Below are positions 1-6,425 of a stretch of 9,453 nt of DNA, one piece after another (within the stretch, counting starts at the first letter, position 1; each line of letters begins with the position of its first letter). The translations under genes and the position numbers were made by a program. The notes beneath the pieces were generated by a model. That model ran no database searches. It had not been told where the DNA came from and saw only the letters and a program-made list of their open reading frames with translations. The DNA comes from JBFMFB01 sp040752115 (GTDB lineage: Bacteria > Pseudomonadota > Gammaproteobacteria > Burkholderiales > Sulfuricellaceae). The stretch covers positions 1-9,453 of the forward strand of contig JBFMFB010000054.1 in assembly GCA_040752115.1 (NCBI GenBank). The letters run 5' to 3'.

Positions 1-75
1 ACTGACGTTTCCCAGAACTTCTGCCAGCTCCAGCACCGACAGCCGCTGCTTTGCTATCTTTGTTTCAGCATTCAT
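1..75 (-). CDS. IS481-family transposase, N-terminal 25 residues (cut by window edge)
   Basis: Only the first 25 codons are present, reading MNAETKIAKQRLSVLELAEV and then LGNVS before the window ends. From memory this matches the start of IS481-family transposases, where this stretch leads into a helix-turn-helix (the NVSEACRRRGM.R region) ahead of a DDE integrase core. A strong ribosome binding site (GAAAGGAG) lies 7 bases upstream of the ATG at 75. The protein would cut and join the element's ends during transposition. Nothing can be said about whether the full gene is intact. Recognition is by sequence memory of a short segment, so the family call is good but not certain. Confidence 0.65.
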   Translation of the reverse strand, partial: MNAETKIAKQRLSVLELAEVLGNVS

Positions 76-126
76 CCTTGCTCTCCTTTCGCATATCATA
101 TGTCAGGAAAGAAGGTTAGGGCTACA
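1..126 (-). mobile_element. Left end of an IS481-family insertion sequence (partial)
   Basis: The block holds the start of a transposase gene reading out of the window on the minus strand, plus its upstream leader. On the minus strand the sequence begins TGTAGCCCTAACCTTC at 126, which fits the TGT-type terminal inverted repeats usual for IS481-family elements. I therefore place the element end near 126. The other end lies outside the window, so neither the inverted repeat partner nor a target duplication can be checked. The family assignment rests on the transposase N-terminus. Confidence 0.55.
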
Positions 127-410
127 GATAACTTGAAAAACGTTTTTGGTGTTTTCACGACGCCATCCCCTGGAAAAAATTGGACTCGGTAGAGGTTTTT
201 TGCCGGATAAGGAACAGCAAATGCCGTGCCAAACCTCTAATGTGTTGTTATATCGGAGTTATTTTTCTTTCGCCGGGGCTGAGAGCAACGAAACCTGCCC
301 CTCCCCGTTTACAACCGGAGTCAAGAAGAATTCAAAAGATATTGATAAAACGCAATTATTGATAATTCGCAACCAACCGAAAGCGGCACATTGTTTGTAG
401 CACTAATGTG

Positions 411-424
411 ACTAATTAATTAGT
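411..424. promoter_or_regulatory. 14-bp perfect AT-rich palindrome
   Basis: ACTAATTAATTAGT is a perfect palindrome in the AT-rich upstream region of mtnA. It could be a protein binding site, but AT-rich palindromes of this length can occur by chance in such composition. No regulator can be named. Confidence 0.25.
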
Positions 425-517
425 TGATTGCTAAACAAAAAATAATCCATGCATTTCTATTAAGCCGTCGCAATCAAGTTTTGTTTTTCTAAATCAACAA
501 GTTTTCAGATTTAAGGC

Positions 518-537
518 TTTATGACGATTGTCATAAA
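518..537. promoter_or_regulatory. Candidate operator upstream of mtnA (8-bp perfect inverted repeat)
   Basis: TTTATGAC and GTCATAAA form perfect 8-bp arms around a GATT spacer. The dyad centre lies about 50 bp upstream of the proposed -35 of the mtnA promoter, a position more typical of an activator or distal repressor site than of a core operator. The cognate regulator cannot be identified from this window. Confidence 0.35.
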
Positions 538-575
538 CTTTCCGGGTTGCGGATGGCGCATTTTCGAGACAATCC

Positions 576-604
576 TTGACAGCCTCCCTATGCAAACGTA
601 CCCT
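576..604 (+). promoter_or_regulatory. Candidate sigma-70 promoter for mtnA
   Basis: A perfect -35 hexamer TTGACA (576-581) is followed after 17 bp by TACCCT (599-604), a weak -10 that keeps the conserved first T, A and last T. A start near 611 would leave a leader of about 50 bases before the mtnA ATG. The weak -10 is the reason for caution. It may need an activator, possibly acting at the dyad upstream. Confidence 0.4.
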
Positions 605-659
605 TTGAGCCCGTCCAAACCCCGCTTCGCGACACGCTCCATCGAAAGACCGCAACCCA

Positions 660-1751
660 ATGAACATCAACGGAATCCCTTACCGCACCATCTGGCCGGC
701 CGGCGACGGGCAGGCAGTGGAAATCATCGACCAGACCCTGCTGCCGCACGAATTCGTCATCGCCCGGCTGGAAACTCTGGAAGATGCCGCCCGCGCCATC
801 AAGGACATGCAGGTACGCGGCGCGCCGCTGATCGGCGCCGCCGCCGCTTACGGGATGGCGCTGGCGATGCGTGCCGGCGCCTGCGATGCCTCGCTGGACG
901 AGGCTTACCGAGTCCTGCTCGCCACCCGCCCCACGGCCATCAATCTCAAGTGGGCCCTGGAGCGTATGTGGGAAACGCTCATGCCGCTATCCGCCGCGAC
1001 CAGGGCCGATGCAGCCTGGCGCGAAGCGGCGGCGATCTGCAACGAAGACGTGGCCGCCAACCGCGCCATCGGCCAGCACGGCCTGCCGCTGATCCAGGCG
1101 CTGGCGGAGAAAAAGCAGGGAACAGTGAACATTCTCACCCACTGCAACGCCGGCTGGCTGGCGACGGTGGACTGGGGCACAGCGCTGGCGCCGGTCTACG
1201 CCGCGCATGACGCGGGCATCAAGCTGCACGTCTGGGTGGACGAGACCCGCCCGCGCAACCAGGGCGCCAGCCTCACTGCCTGGGAACTGAGGCAGCACGG
1301 CGTGCCGCACGCCGTGATCGCCGACAACACCGGCGGCCACCTGATGCAGCACGACATGGTGGACATGGCGATCGTCGGCAGCGACCGCACCACCGCCCGC
1401 GGCGACGTGTGCAACAAGATCGGCACCTACCTCAAGGCCCTCGCCGCACACGACAATGGCGTCCCGTTCTACGTCGCCCTGCCCGGCTCGACGGTGGATT
1501 GGGAGATCGAGGACGGCGTGCGCGAGATCCCGATCGAGCAGCGTGACGGCGCGGAGGTCTCGCAAATGCGCGGCCGCACGGAATCGGGCGAGATCGTCGC
1601 CGTCACCGTCACGCCCGAGGGCAGCCCGGTGGCCAATTACGCTTTCGACGTCACCCCGGCGCGGCTGGTCACCGCGCTCATCACCGAACGCGGTGTGTGC
1701 CCAGCCTCGCGGCCCGGCCTGCTCGGCCTCTACCCCGAAAGGAATCGCTGA
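660..1751 (+). CDS. mtnA: S-methyl-5-thioribose-1-phosphate isomerase
   Basis: A cytoplasmic isomerase that converts 5-methylthioribose-1-phosphate into the ketose 5-methylthioribulose-1-phosphate during 5'-methylthioadenosine salvage (EC 5.3.1.23). The 363 residues match the usual family length. Visible family motifs are VRGAPLIGAAAAYG (52-65), THCNAGWLAT (160-169) with the expected catalytic Cys162, VWVDETRPRNQGA (191-203), ADNTGGHLM (221-229) and IVGSDRTTARGDVCNKIGT (238-256) with the expected catalytic Asp242. These separate it from the related eIF2B regulatory subunits. The ATG at 660 is chosen because the N-terminus (IPYRTIW) then looks like the family; its ribosome site is weak (GAAAGA, about 10 bases upstream). 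No mtnP, mtnK, mtnB, mtnC or mtnD is present here, and the next gene is an aldolase/dehydrogenase. That suggests the ketose may go into a cleavage pathway and not the classical methionine salvage cycle. Confidence 0.96.
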   Translation: MNINGIPYRTIWPAGDGQAVEIIDQTLLPHEFVIARLETLEDAARAIKDMQVRGAPLIGAAAAYGMALAMRAGACDASLDEAYRVLLATRPTAINLKWALERMWETLMPLSAATRADAAWREAAAICNEDVAANRAIGQHGLPLIQALAEKKQGTVNILTHCNAGWLATVDWGTALAPVYAAHDAGIKLHVWVDETRPRNQGASLTAWELRQHGVPHAVIADNTGGHLMQHDMVDMAIVGSDRTTARGDVCNKIGTYLKALAAHDNGVPFYVALPGSTVDWEIEDGVREIPIEQRDGAEVSQMRGRTESGEIVAVTVTPEGSPVANYAFDVTPARLVTALITERGVCPASRPGLLGLYPERNR

Positions 1752-1761
1752 ATGGCAAGTG

Positions 1762-1850
1762 GTAGGTCGGTTCAAGCGCCGCGGAACCGACAACTCGCAG
1801 CAGCACAGAAACCCGTCGGCTCCGCTGCGCTTGAGCCGACCTACATGCTG
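1762..1850. repeat. REP-type palindrome pair (two inverted 30-bp units)
   Basis: Two 30-bp units, 1762-1791 and 1815-1844, are inverted copies of each other matching at 27 of 30 positions. Each unit has a GTAG (or CTAC) foot and its own 8-bp stem, GTCGGTTC/GAACCGAC in one and GTCGGCTC/GAGCCGAC in the other. Two of the three differences are a paired change that keeps both stems intact. A GTAG foot next to a hairpin is the layout of REP sequences mobilised by REP-associated tyrosine transposases (RAYT). The unit lies 10 bases past the mtnA stop and may fold in the mRNA between mtnA and the aldolase gene. The flank CCTACATGCTG recurs exactly at 9331-9341. Confidence 0.75.
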
Positions 1851-1912
1851 CAGAAAATGTGCCCTCTTAATCCATGATTTTCCCCTGCGGTTCGCCTGCT
1901 TTTCCTGGGATG

Positions 1913-1928
1913 AAAGGAGTCCAAAATT
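1913..1928 (+). promoter_or_regulatory. Strong ribosome binding site deciding an ATT start codon
   Basis: AAAGGAGT (1913-1920) is followed five bases later by ATT at 1926-1928. Core GGAG (1916-1919) to ATT spacing is 6 bases, which is ideal. No ATG, GTG or TTG stands at this spacing in any frame. The frame from ATT encodes KSLWND and then a conserved-looking N-terminus that runs directly into the aldolase domain. Confidence 0.65.
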
Positions 1929-3899
1929 AAAAGCCTCTGGAACGATCAGGAAGCCCTCTCCTACGAGGGAGAACTGGGCTTGCGCGTCTATACTTCACGC
2001 CTGCTGGGGCGTGACAAGTCGCTGGTGCTGCACGGCGGCGGCAACACCTCGGTGAAGATCCGGCAGAAGGATGTGCTGGGCGAAGAGGAGGAGATTCTCT
2101 ACGTCAAGGGCAGCGGCTGGGACCTGGAAACGATCGAAGCGGCGGGATTCTCCCCGGTGCGCATGGATCGGCTGCTCAAGCTGGCAAAGCTCGAACGCCT
2201 GTCCGATCCCGACATGGTGAACGAACTGGTGACCCACATGACGCGCGCGGCCGCACCGGTGCCCTCGGTGGAAACCATCCTGCACGCCACCCTGCCGTAC
2301 AAATACGTCGACCATACCCACGCAGACGCCGTGGTGACGATCACCAACTCCGCCGGCGGAGCGGAGCGGATTCGGCAGATCTATGGCGATTCCGTGGTGG
2401 TCATCCCCTACTCCATGCCAGGCTTCGATCTCGCGCGCCTGTGCGCGCAGGCCTTCGCGCGCGAAGCGCATGCCGGCGCCGTCGGCATGGTGCTGATGAA
2501 TCACGGCATCTTCTCCTTCGGTGCCACCGCAAAAGAATCCTACGAGCGCATGATCGAGCTGGTGGGGCGCGCGGAAGACTATCTGCGCACGCAAAAAGCG
2601 TGGGATCTGCCCGCGCCGAAGGCACCGAAGGCAAACGCTCCGGCGCGCACGGAGCTCGCCGCGCTGCGCAAGGAGGTGGCGGATGCCGCCGGATTTCCGG
2701 TGGTGGTGCAGGCGATCGGCGGCGAGCGGGAGCGGGCGTTCGCCTGCCGTCCCGACGTCGGCGAGATATCGCAACAGGGGCCGGCCACCCCCGACCATGT
2801 CATCCGCACCAAGCGCCTGCCTCTCTTGGGGCGGAATGTCGCCGGTTATGTCGAAGCCTATCGGCAATATTTCGCCGAACATGCCCCGCACGCGCGGGAA
2901 GAAAAATCCATCCTCGACCCCGCCCCGCGAGTCATCCTGGACCGGGAATTGGGGCTATGCACGGTCGGCAGGAGCGCCAAGGATGCGGGCATCGTCGCCG
3001 ACATCTACCAGCACACCATGGACATCATCGAGCGGGCCACCACGCTCGGCGGCTATCGGGCGCTGCCGGCCAGGGATATCTTCGATGTCGAGTACTGGGA
3101 TCTCGAACAGGCCAAGCTGCGCAAAGGCGGCAAGCCGGCGGTGCTCGCCGGCGAAATCGCGCTGGTGACCGGGGCCGGCTCGGGCATCGGCAAGGCATGC
3201 GTGGATTCGCTTCTGGCGCGGGGCGCCGCCGTGGTCGGGCTGGACATCAACCCCGCTATCGAAGGACTGTACCAGCGTGCGGATTTCCTCGGCATCCGCT
3301 GCGACGTGGCCGACACCGCCGCCGTCTCCGCCGCGCTGGACGCTGCCGTGCAGCGCTTCGGCGGCCTCGACATGCTGGTTCTCAACGCCGGCATTTTTCC
3401 CGGCGGCTGCCGCATTGCCGAACTCGGCGACGAGATGTGGCGCAAGGTCATGCACATCAACCTCGACGCCAATCTGGCCCTGATGCGCGAATGCCATCCG
3501 CTGCTCAAGCTGGCGCCGCGCGGCGGCCGCGTTGGCGTGGTCGGCTCCAAAAACGTGCCAGCCCCCGGCCCCGGCGCCGCGGCCTATTCCGCGTCCAAGG
3601 CCGCGCTCACTCAATTGATGCGGGTGGCGGCACTAGAGTGGGGAGCAGACGGCATCCGCATCAACACCGTCCACCCCGACGCCGTATTCGACACCGCCCT
3701 GTGGACCGACGAAGTGCTGGCCGCACGCGCCGCTCACTACGGCCTGACCGTCGAACAGTACAAGAAGAAGAACATTCTCAAGGTCGAAGTCACCAGCCGC
3801 GATGTGGGCGAGATGGTGGCCGAGATGTGCGGGCCGCTGTTCGCCAAGACCACCGCCTCCCAGGTGCCTATCGACGGAGGCAATGAGCGGGTGATTTGA
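1926..3899 (+). CDS. Bifunctional class II aldolase / short-chain dehydrogenase
   Basis: A two-domain enzyme of 657 residues if started at the ATT at 1926. The first in-frame conventional start is TTG at 1980, but it would cut off KSLWNDQEA...YEGELG, which leads into the family-like LRVYTSRLLG and sits behind an ideal ribosome site. Numbered from ATT: class II aldolase domain about 15-215, with HGGGNTS (36-42), a possible catalytic Glu116 in VETILH, and metal ligands His130 and His132 (DHTHAD) and His193 (NHG). The SDR domain covers about 405-657, with TGAGSGIG (415-422), Asp440 after strand 2 (favours NAD), NAG (487-489), Ser541, Tyr554 and Lys558 (YSASK). The fold resembles rhamnulose-1-phosphate aldolase/dehydrogenase fusions. 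No rhamnose gene is nearby and mtnA is the upstream neighbour (174-bp gap), so 5-methylthioribulose-1-phosphate or 5-deoxyribulose-1-phosphate cleavage to DHAP plus an aldehyde is the likelier role. The architecture is certain; the substrate is inferred. Confidence 0.88.
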   Translation: MKSLWNDQEALSYEGELGLRVYTSRLLGRDKSLVLHGGGNTSVKIRQKDVLGEEEEILYVKGSGWDLETIEAAGFSPVRMDRLLKLAKLERLSDPDMVNELVTHMTRAAAPVPSVETILHATLPYKYVDHTHADAVVTITNSAGGAERIRQIYGDSVVVIPYSMPGFDLARLCAQAFAREAHAGAVGMVLMNHGIFSFGATAKESYERMIELVGRAEDYLRTQKAWDLPAPKAPKANAPARTELAALRKEVADAAGFPVVVQAIGGERERAFACRPDVGEISQQGPATPDHVIRTKRLPLLGRNVAGYVEAYRQYFAEHAPHAREEKSILDPAPRVILDRELGLCTVGRSAKDAGIVADIYQHTMDIIERATTLGGYRALPARDIFDVEYWDLEQAKLRKGGKPAVLAGEIALVTGAGSGIGKACVDSLLARGAAVVGLDINPAIEGLYQRADFLGIRCDVADTAAVSAALDAAVQRFGGLDMLVLNAGIFPGGCRIAELGDEMWRKVMHINLDANLALMRECHPLLKLAPRGGRVGVVGSKNVPAPGPGAAAYSASKAALTQLMRVAALEWGADGIRINTVHPDAVFDTALWTDEVLAARAAHYGLTVEQYKKKNILKVEVTSRDVGEMVAEMCGPLFAKTTASQVPIDGGNERVI

Positions 3900-4096
3900 T
3901 CGGCTCTTTCATTTGCTAGAAAAAGCGTTTTAGCCCCGAATGACACGAATGTTCACGAATAATCATGATGTTACTCATGGGGCCGCGCTCACCTGGATGG
4001 TGTGGTGCAAATCCGCCGCCCTTCATTGTTCATATTCGTGTTTATTCGTGCCATTCGTGGCCGAATGCCGTTTCAGGCTTATGCAAAAGAGCCGAT
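3899..4096. repeat. Nested inverted repeat between convergent genes
   Basis: ATCGGCTCTTT at 3899-3909 is perfectly inverted at 4086-4096, so the arms start at the very end of both converging genes (TGA at 3897-3899 and, on the other strand, 4100-4098). Inside this frame lie two inverted arrays of CACGAAT-like units, 3936-3962 and 4033-4060, each with three units spaced 9 and then 10 bases apart. Roughly 70 bases of unpaired sequence form the centre. There is no GC stem with a T run, so it is not a textbook intrinsic terminator, although it may fold and end transcription from both sides. It could also be a small non-autonomous insertion. Confidence 0.6.
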
Positions 4097-4097
4097 T

Positions 4098-5414
4098 TCA
4101 GTGTATTTCCACCATCCTCTGCAGAGTCTCCAGCGGCCTCCCGAAAAAATAGCCCTGGCCGTATTTCACGTTCAGATCCCGGAGCGCCTCGTATTCCGCG
4201 CGCGTTTCGACGCCTTCCGCGATGATGTTTGAATCCAGCCCATGGGAAAGGCTGACCATCGCCTTGATGATCTGCTGCTTGATATAGCTCTTGTCGATAT
4301 CCCGCACCAGCGAGATATCGATCTTCATGAAGCCGGGATTCAGCTCCATGATCCTCTCCAGGCCGGAATAGCCCGTGCCCATGTCGTCGTTGGCGTGCAC
4401 GATGCCGATATCGGAATAATCCTTCATCGCCATCTTGAACAGGTCGTAGTTGTCGATCGCCATCTTCTCGTTGATTTCGAAGACCACGTTGTGGGGCTTC
4501 ACCTTGATGTCTTCCAGCAGTTTCTCCAGGTACTTGCCCCTGAACTCCGGATCGTGGATCGTCATGGCGAGCGTGTTCACGAATATTTTCCGGTCGGTTT
4601 CCATGCTGCGGATATTGCTGAAAGCCTTTTCGCGGCACAGCGCATCTAGCTCGAACGACAGCCCGAACTCGCTTGCCAGGATGAACAATAGCGTCGGATT
4701 GGTGAATTCCGTGCCGGCGGGTCCGCGCGAAAGCGCTTCATAGCCGATTATTTCCAGCGATTTCAGATTCACCACGGGCTGATAAACGGTCTTGATGTTC
4801 TTTTCGATGATGATTTTCTGCAGCTCGTACTTGCTTCGGTATTCATTTTTCATCCGCATGAATTCGCCCATCTTTTTCGCGCTGTCCACCAGCTGCATGA
4901 TGAGCCGCAGATTGTTGATCATGGGGTTTTTTATGACAAGGGAATACCCGATGGCCGGTTTGAAGTATTCCTTCGTGTAGGGATAGAACATGTCGAATAT
5001 CTGCGCTTCGATGCTGCATCTCGTACGTTCCACGATGCTTTCGAGATGCTCCAGCAACTGGGTGTCGTCATTGCGGGGAGAAGACAGGAAGATGATGAAC
5101 GTATCGCTGTCGAACAAATCCACGAGAAAAATATCCTGCCCCCTGAACTCCTTTTCTTTCACCTCCTTCAGCAAGGCCGTGACCTGGGAAAGCATCGCGC
5201 TATAGACGACGCTGCCATAAAGGCATTCCAGCCGGTGCAGCTGGCTGATCTGAACCGTGATGCACGCGATATAGTTCGATTCGACGAAGATCGCCTCGAC
5301 CTTGTCGTATTCCTTGATGATGGTGGAAGTGCCGAGTTCCTCGTTGCTGTAGAAACCCCGGTAAATCTGCGCCAGGACGTAATCGCCCCGCATCGGTTTA
5401 TTCTTGTTCGTCAT
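4098..5414 (-). CDS. EAL-domain cyclic-di-GMP phosphodiesterase with degenerate GGDEF-like N-terminus
   Basis: A cytoplasmic protein of 438 residues with no transmembrane segment. Residues about 40-185 look like a degenerate GGDEF domain: where the GGDEF signature should lie there is FDSDTFIIFL (101-110), so cyclase activity is not expected. Residues about 200-435 form an EAL domain with the catalytic set in place: E226-A-L (YEALSRGP), Asn280 (FVN), Glu313 (FEINE), Asp343-Asp344 (NDDMGTGYSGL), Lys364 (MKID), Glu400 (AEGVET) and Gln420 (GQGYFFGRPL). It should therefore hydrolyse c-di-GMP to pGpG, with the N-terminal domain perhaps regulating it. The gene follows rluB by 33 bp on the same strand and may be the last gene of that unit. 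Its codons are visibly less GC-rich and the protein richer in Lys and Ile than its neighbours, which hints at a different origin. ATG at 5414 has GGGGAG about 10 bases upstream. Confidence 0.93.
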   Translation of the reverse strand: MTNKNKPMRGDYVLAQIYRGFYSNEELGTSTIIKEYDKVEAIFVESNYIACITVQISQLHRLECLYGSVVYSAMLSQVTALLKEVKEKEFRGQDIFLVDLFDSDTFIIFLSSPRNDDTQLLEHLESIVERTRCSIEAQIFDMFYPYTKEYFKPAIGYSLVIKNPMINNLRLIMQLVDSAKKMGEFMRMKNEYRSKYELQKIIIEKNIKTVYQPVVNLKSLEIIGYEALSRGPAGTEFTNPTLLFILASEFGLSFELDALCREKAFSNIRSMETDRKIFVNTLAMTIHDPEFRGKYLEKLLEDIKVKPHNVVFEINEKMAIDNYDLFKMAMKDYSDIGIVHANDDMGTGYSGLERIMELNPGFMKIDISLVRDIDKSYIKQQIIKAMVSLSHGLDSNIIAEGVETRAEYEALRDLNVKYGQGYFFGRPLETLQRMVEIH

Positions 5415-5432
5415 CGCGTTTTTTCTCCCCTT

Positions 5433-5447
5433 TTTCGAGCCTCGAAA
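5433..5447. repeat. Short palindrome in the rluB-EAL gap
   Basis: TTTCGAG-C-CTCGAAA is a perfect 7-bp-arm palindrome that begins directly after the rluB stop codon. As RNA only about five base pairs could form around a five-base loop, and no T run follows on the minus strand. It is thus a weak terminator candidate at best and could equally be a binding site. Confidence 0.3.
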
Positions 5448-6332
5448 CTACCCTCTTCTTCGCGTCTTCGCCCCCGGCTGCCGGCTCCATCCTTCGCCCC
5501 TTCCCGATGCGGCACCGGATGTTTTCGCTGCGCGGGCGGTGACGGGCTTGCCGACGCCGCGGCGCGCACGCGCGGCTTTCCCTTCCTGCGGCAGTTCCAT
5601 CTTCATCCCCGCCCATTCCAGCACTTTTGCCACCTGCTCCGGCTCGAGCTCCATCCATTGGCCGCGCTTCAGGCGCGGCGGCAGGGCGACGACCCCGAAG
5701 CGCACCCGCATCAGCCGGCTCACGGTGAGCCCCAGCGCCTCGAACATGCGCCGCACCTCGCGGTTTCGGCCTTCCCTGAGCACGACGCGGTACCAGTGGT
5801 TCGCCCCCTCGCCGCCCTGATCCTGCAATAGGTCGAACTTCGCCGGCCCGTCCTCGAGCTGGATACCGGTAGTGAGCTGCTGCATCTGCTCCCTGGTCAG
5901 CTCCCCCAGGATGCGCACGGCATATTCACGCTCCACCTCGAAGCGCGGGTGCATCAGATGGTTCGCCAGCTCGCCCGAAGTGGTGAAGATCAGCAGCCCG
6001 CTGGTGTTGAAATCCAGCCGCCCGACCGCGATCCATTTCGACGAGCGCAGCTGCGGCAGCTTGTCGAATACGCTGGCGCGCTTTTCCGGGTCGTCGCGGC
6101 TGACGATCTCGCCCTCCGGCTTGTGGTACAGCAGGATGTGCGGCAGCTTGCCGCCGAATTTGAGGTGGATGACGCGCCTGCCGACGCGCACCTGGTCGCC
6201 TTCGGAAACGCGCGTTCCCACCTCGGCCACCTGGCCGTTGACCGTGACCTGTCCGCTGGCGATCAGCTCCTCCATCTCGCGGCGCGAACCCAGGCCGGCC
6301 TGGGCCAGCATTTTGTGCAGTTTTTCAGACAT
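5448..6332 (-). CDS. rluB: 23S rRNA pseudouridine synthase B (pseudouridine 2605)
   Basis: RluB-family RNA modification enzyme that isomerises a uridine in helix 93 of 23S rRNA (position 2605 in E. coli numbering). The 294 residues begin with an S4 RNA-binding domain (about 2-50, MLAQAGLGSRREMEELI and VNG). The RsuA/RluB-type catalytic domain follows, with VGRLDFNTSGLL at 103-114 and catalytic Asp107, then REGRNREVRRMFEALG (186-201). The last 45 residues are a basic, low-complexity tail rich in Arg, Ala and Gly, common in betaproteobacterial RluB. The gene follows scpB on the same strand, a conserved arrangement. There is no good Shine-Dalgarno before the ATG at 6332 (only AAAAAAG), and a repeat array lies 22 bases further upstream. 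RsuA/RluE/RluF relatives are excluded mainly by context and length. Confidence 0.93.
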   Translation of the reverse strand: MSEKLHKMLAQAGLGSRREMEELIASGQVTVNGQVAEVGTRVSEGDQVRVGRRVIHLKFGGKLPHILLYHKPEGEIVSRDDPEKRASVFDKLPQLRSSKWIAVGRLDFNTSGLLIFTTSGELANHLMHPRFEVEREYAVRILGELTREQMQQLTTGIQLEDGPAKFDLLQDQGGEGANHWYRVVLREGRNREVRRMFEALGLTVSRLMRVRFGVVALPPRLKRGQWMELEPEQVAKVLEWAGMKMELPQEGKAARARRGVGKPVTARAAKTSGAASGRGEGWSRQPGAKTRRRG

Positions 6333-6353
6333 CTTTTTTCACTTTGGTTATGG

Positions 6354-6387
6354 CCACGGATTGGCACAGATTAGCACGGATGAAACC
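6354..6387. repeat. 10-bp-phased CACGGAT array in the scpB-rluB gap
   Basis: Three units, CACGGATTGG, CACAGATTAG and CACGGATGAA, follow each other with an exact 10-base period. The pattern is a variant of the CACGAAT arrays found at 3936-4060 and 7010-7047. It belongs to a dispersed repeat type I know from several bacterial groups (the ATCCGTG/ATTCGTG strings in intergenic DNA). No function is established. Confidence 0.6.
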
Positions 6388-6425
6388 GGGACATCCGCGC
6401 AAAACGCAGTTCCAGCGGGGGAACT

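Larger units (their letters stand above)
127..575. other. AT-rich non-coding stretch between IS end and mtnA promoter
   Basis: About 450 bases with no convincing gene. Its reading frames show no recognisable protein and its base composition is clearly more AT-rich than the genes to the right. It contains several dyads: AATTAT-TG-ATAATT at 354-367, the 14-bp perfect palindrome ACTAATTAATTAGT at 411-424, and a perfect 8-bp inverted repeat at 518-537. It probably holds upstream regulatory DNA for mtnA and perhaps the remains of whatever lay beside the IS insertion point. Confidence 0.45.

Noticed and set aside
384..399. CGGCAC-N5-TTGTA, resembling a sigma-54 promoter
   Set aside because: The -12 GC is GT and the -24 T is missing, and it lies about 260 bp from mtnA without an enhancer-binding regulator nearby; likely chance.
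146..400. 84-codon open frame in the AT-rich region before mtnA
   Set aside because: No recognisable motif, no clear ribosome site and odd composition; not supported as a gene.
987..1793. Minus-strand open frame of 268 codons over mtnA
   Set aside because: Antisense shadow of a GC-rich coding region with low-complexity Val/Ala/Asp/His content and no recognisable motif; mtnA on the other strand is unambiguous.
2441..3886. Long + strand open frame (481 codons) inside the aldolase/dehydrogenase gene
   Set aside because: It is an out-of-frame shadow of a GC-rich gene: Arg/Gly/Ala/His-rich, no domain, while the other frame shows two complete enzyme domains.
3936..4060. Repeated CACGAAT units considered as a CRISPR-like array
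   Set aside because: Units are 7 bases with 2-4 base spacers, arranged as inverted arrays; no 25-40 bp repeats or unique spacers, no cas genes.
4042..4638. Minus-strand open frame of 198 codons overlapping the end of the EAL gene
   Set aside because: Out-of-frame shadow; the EAL frame carries all catalytic motifs in the same region.
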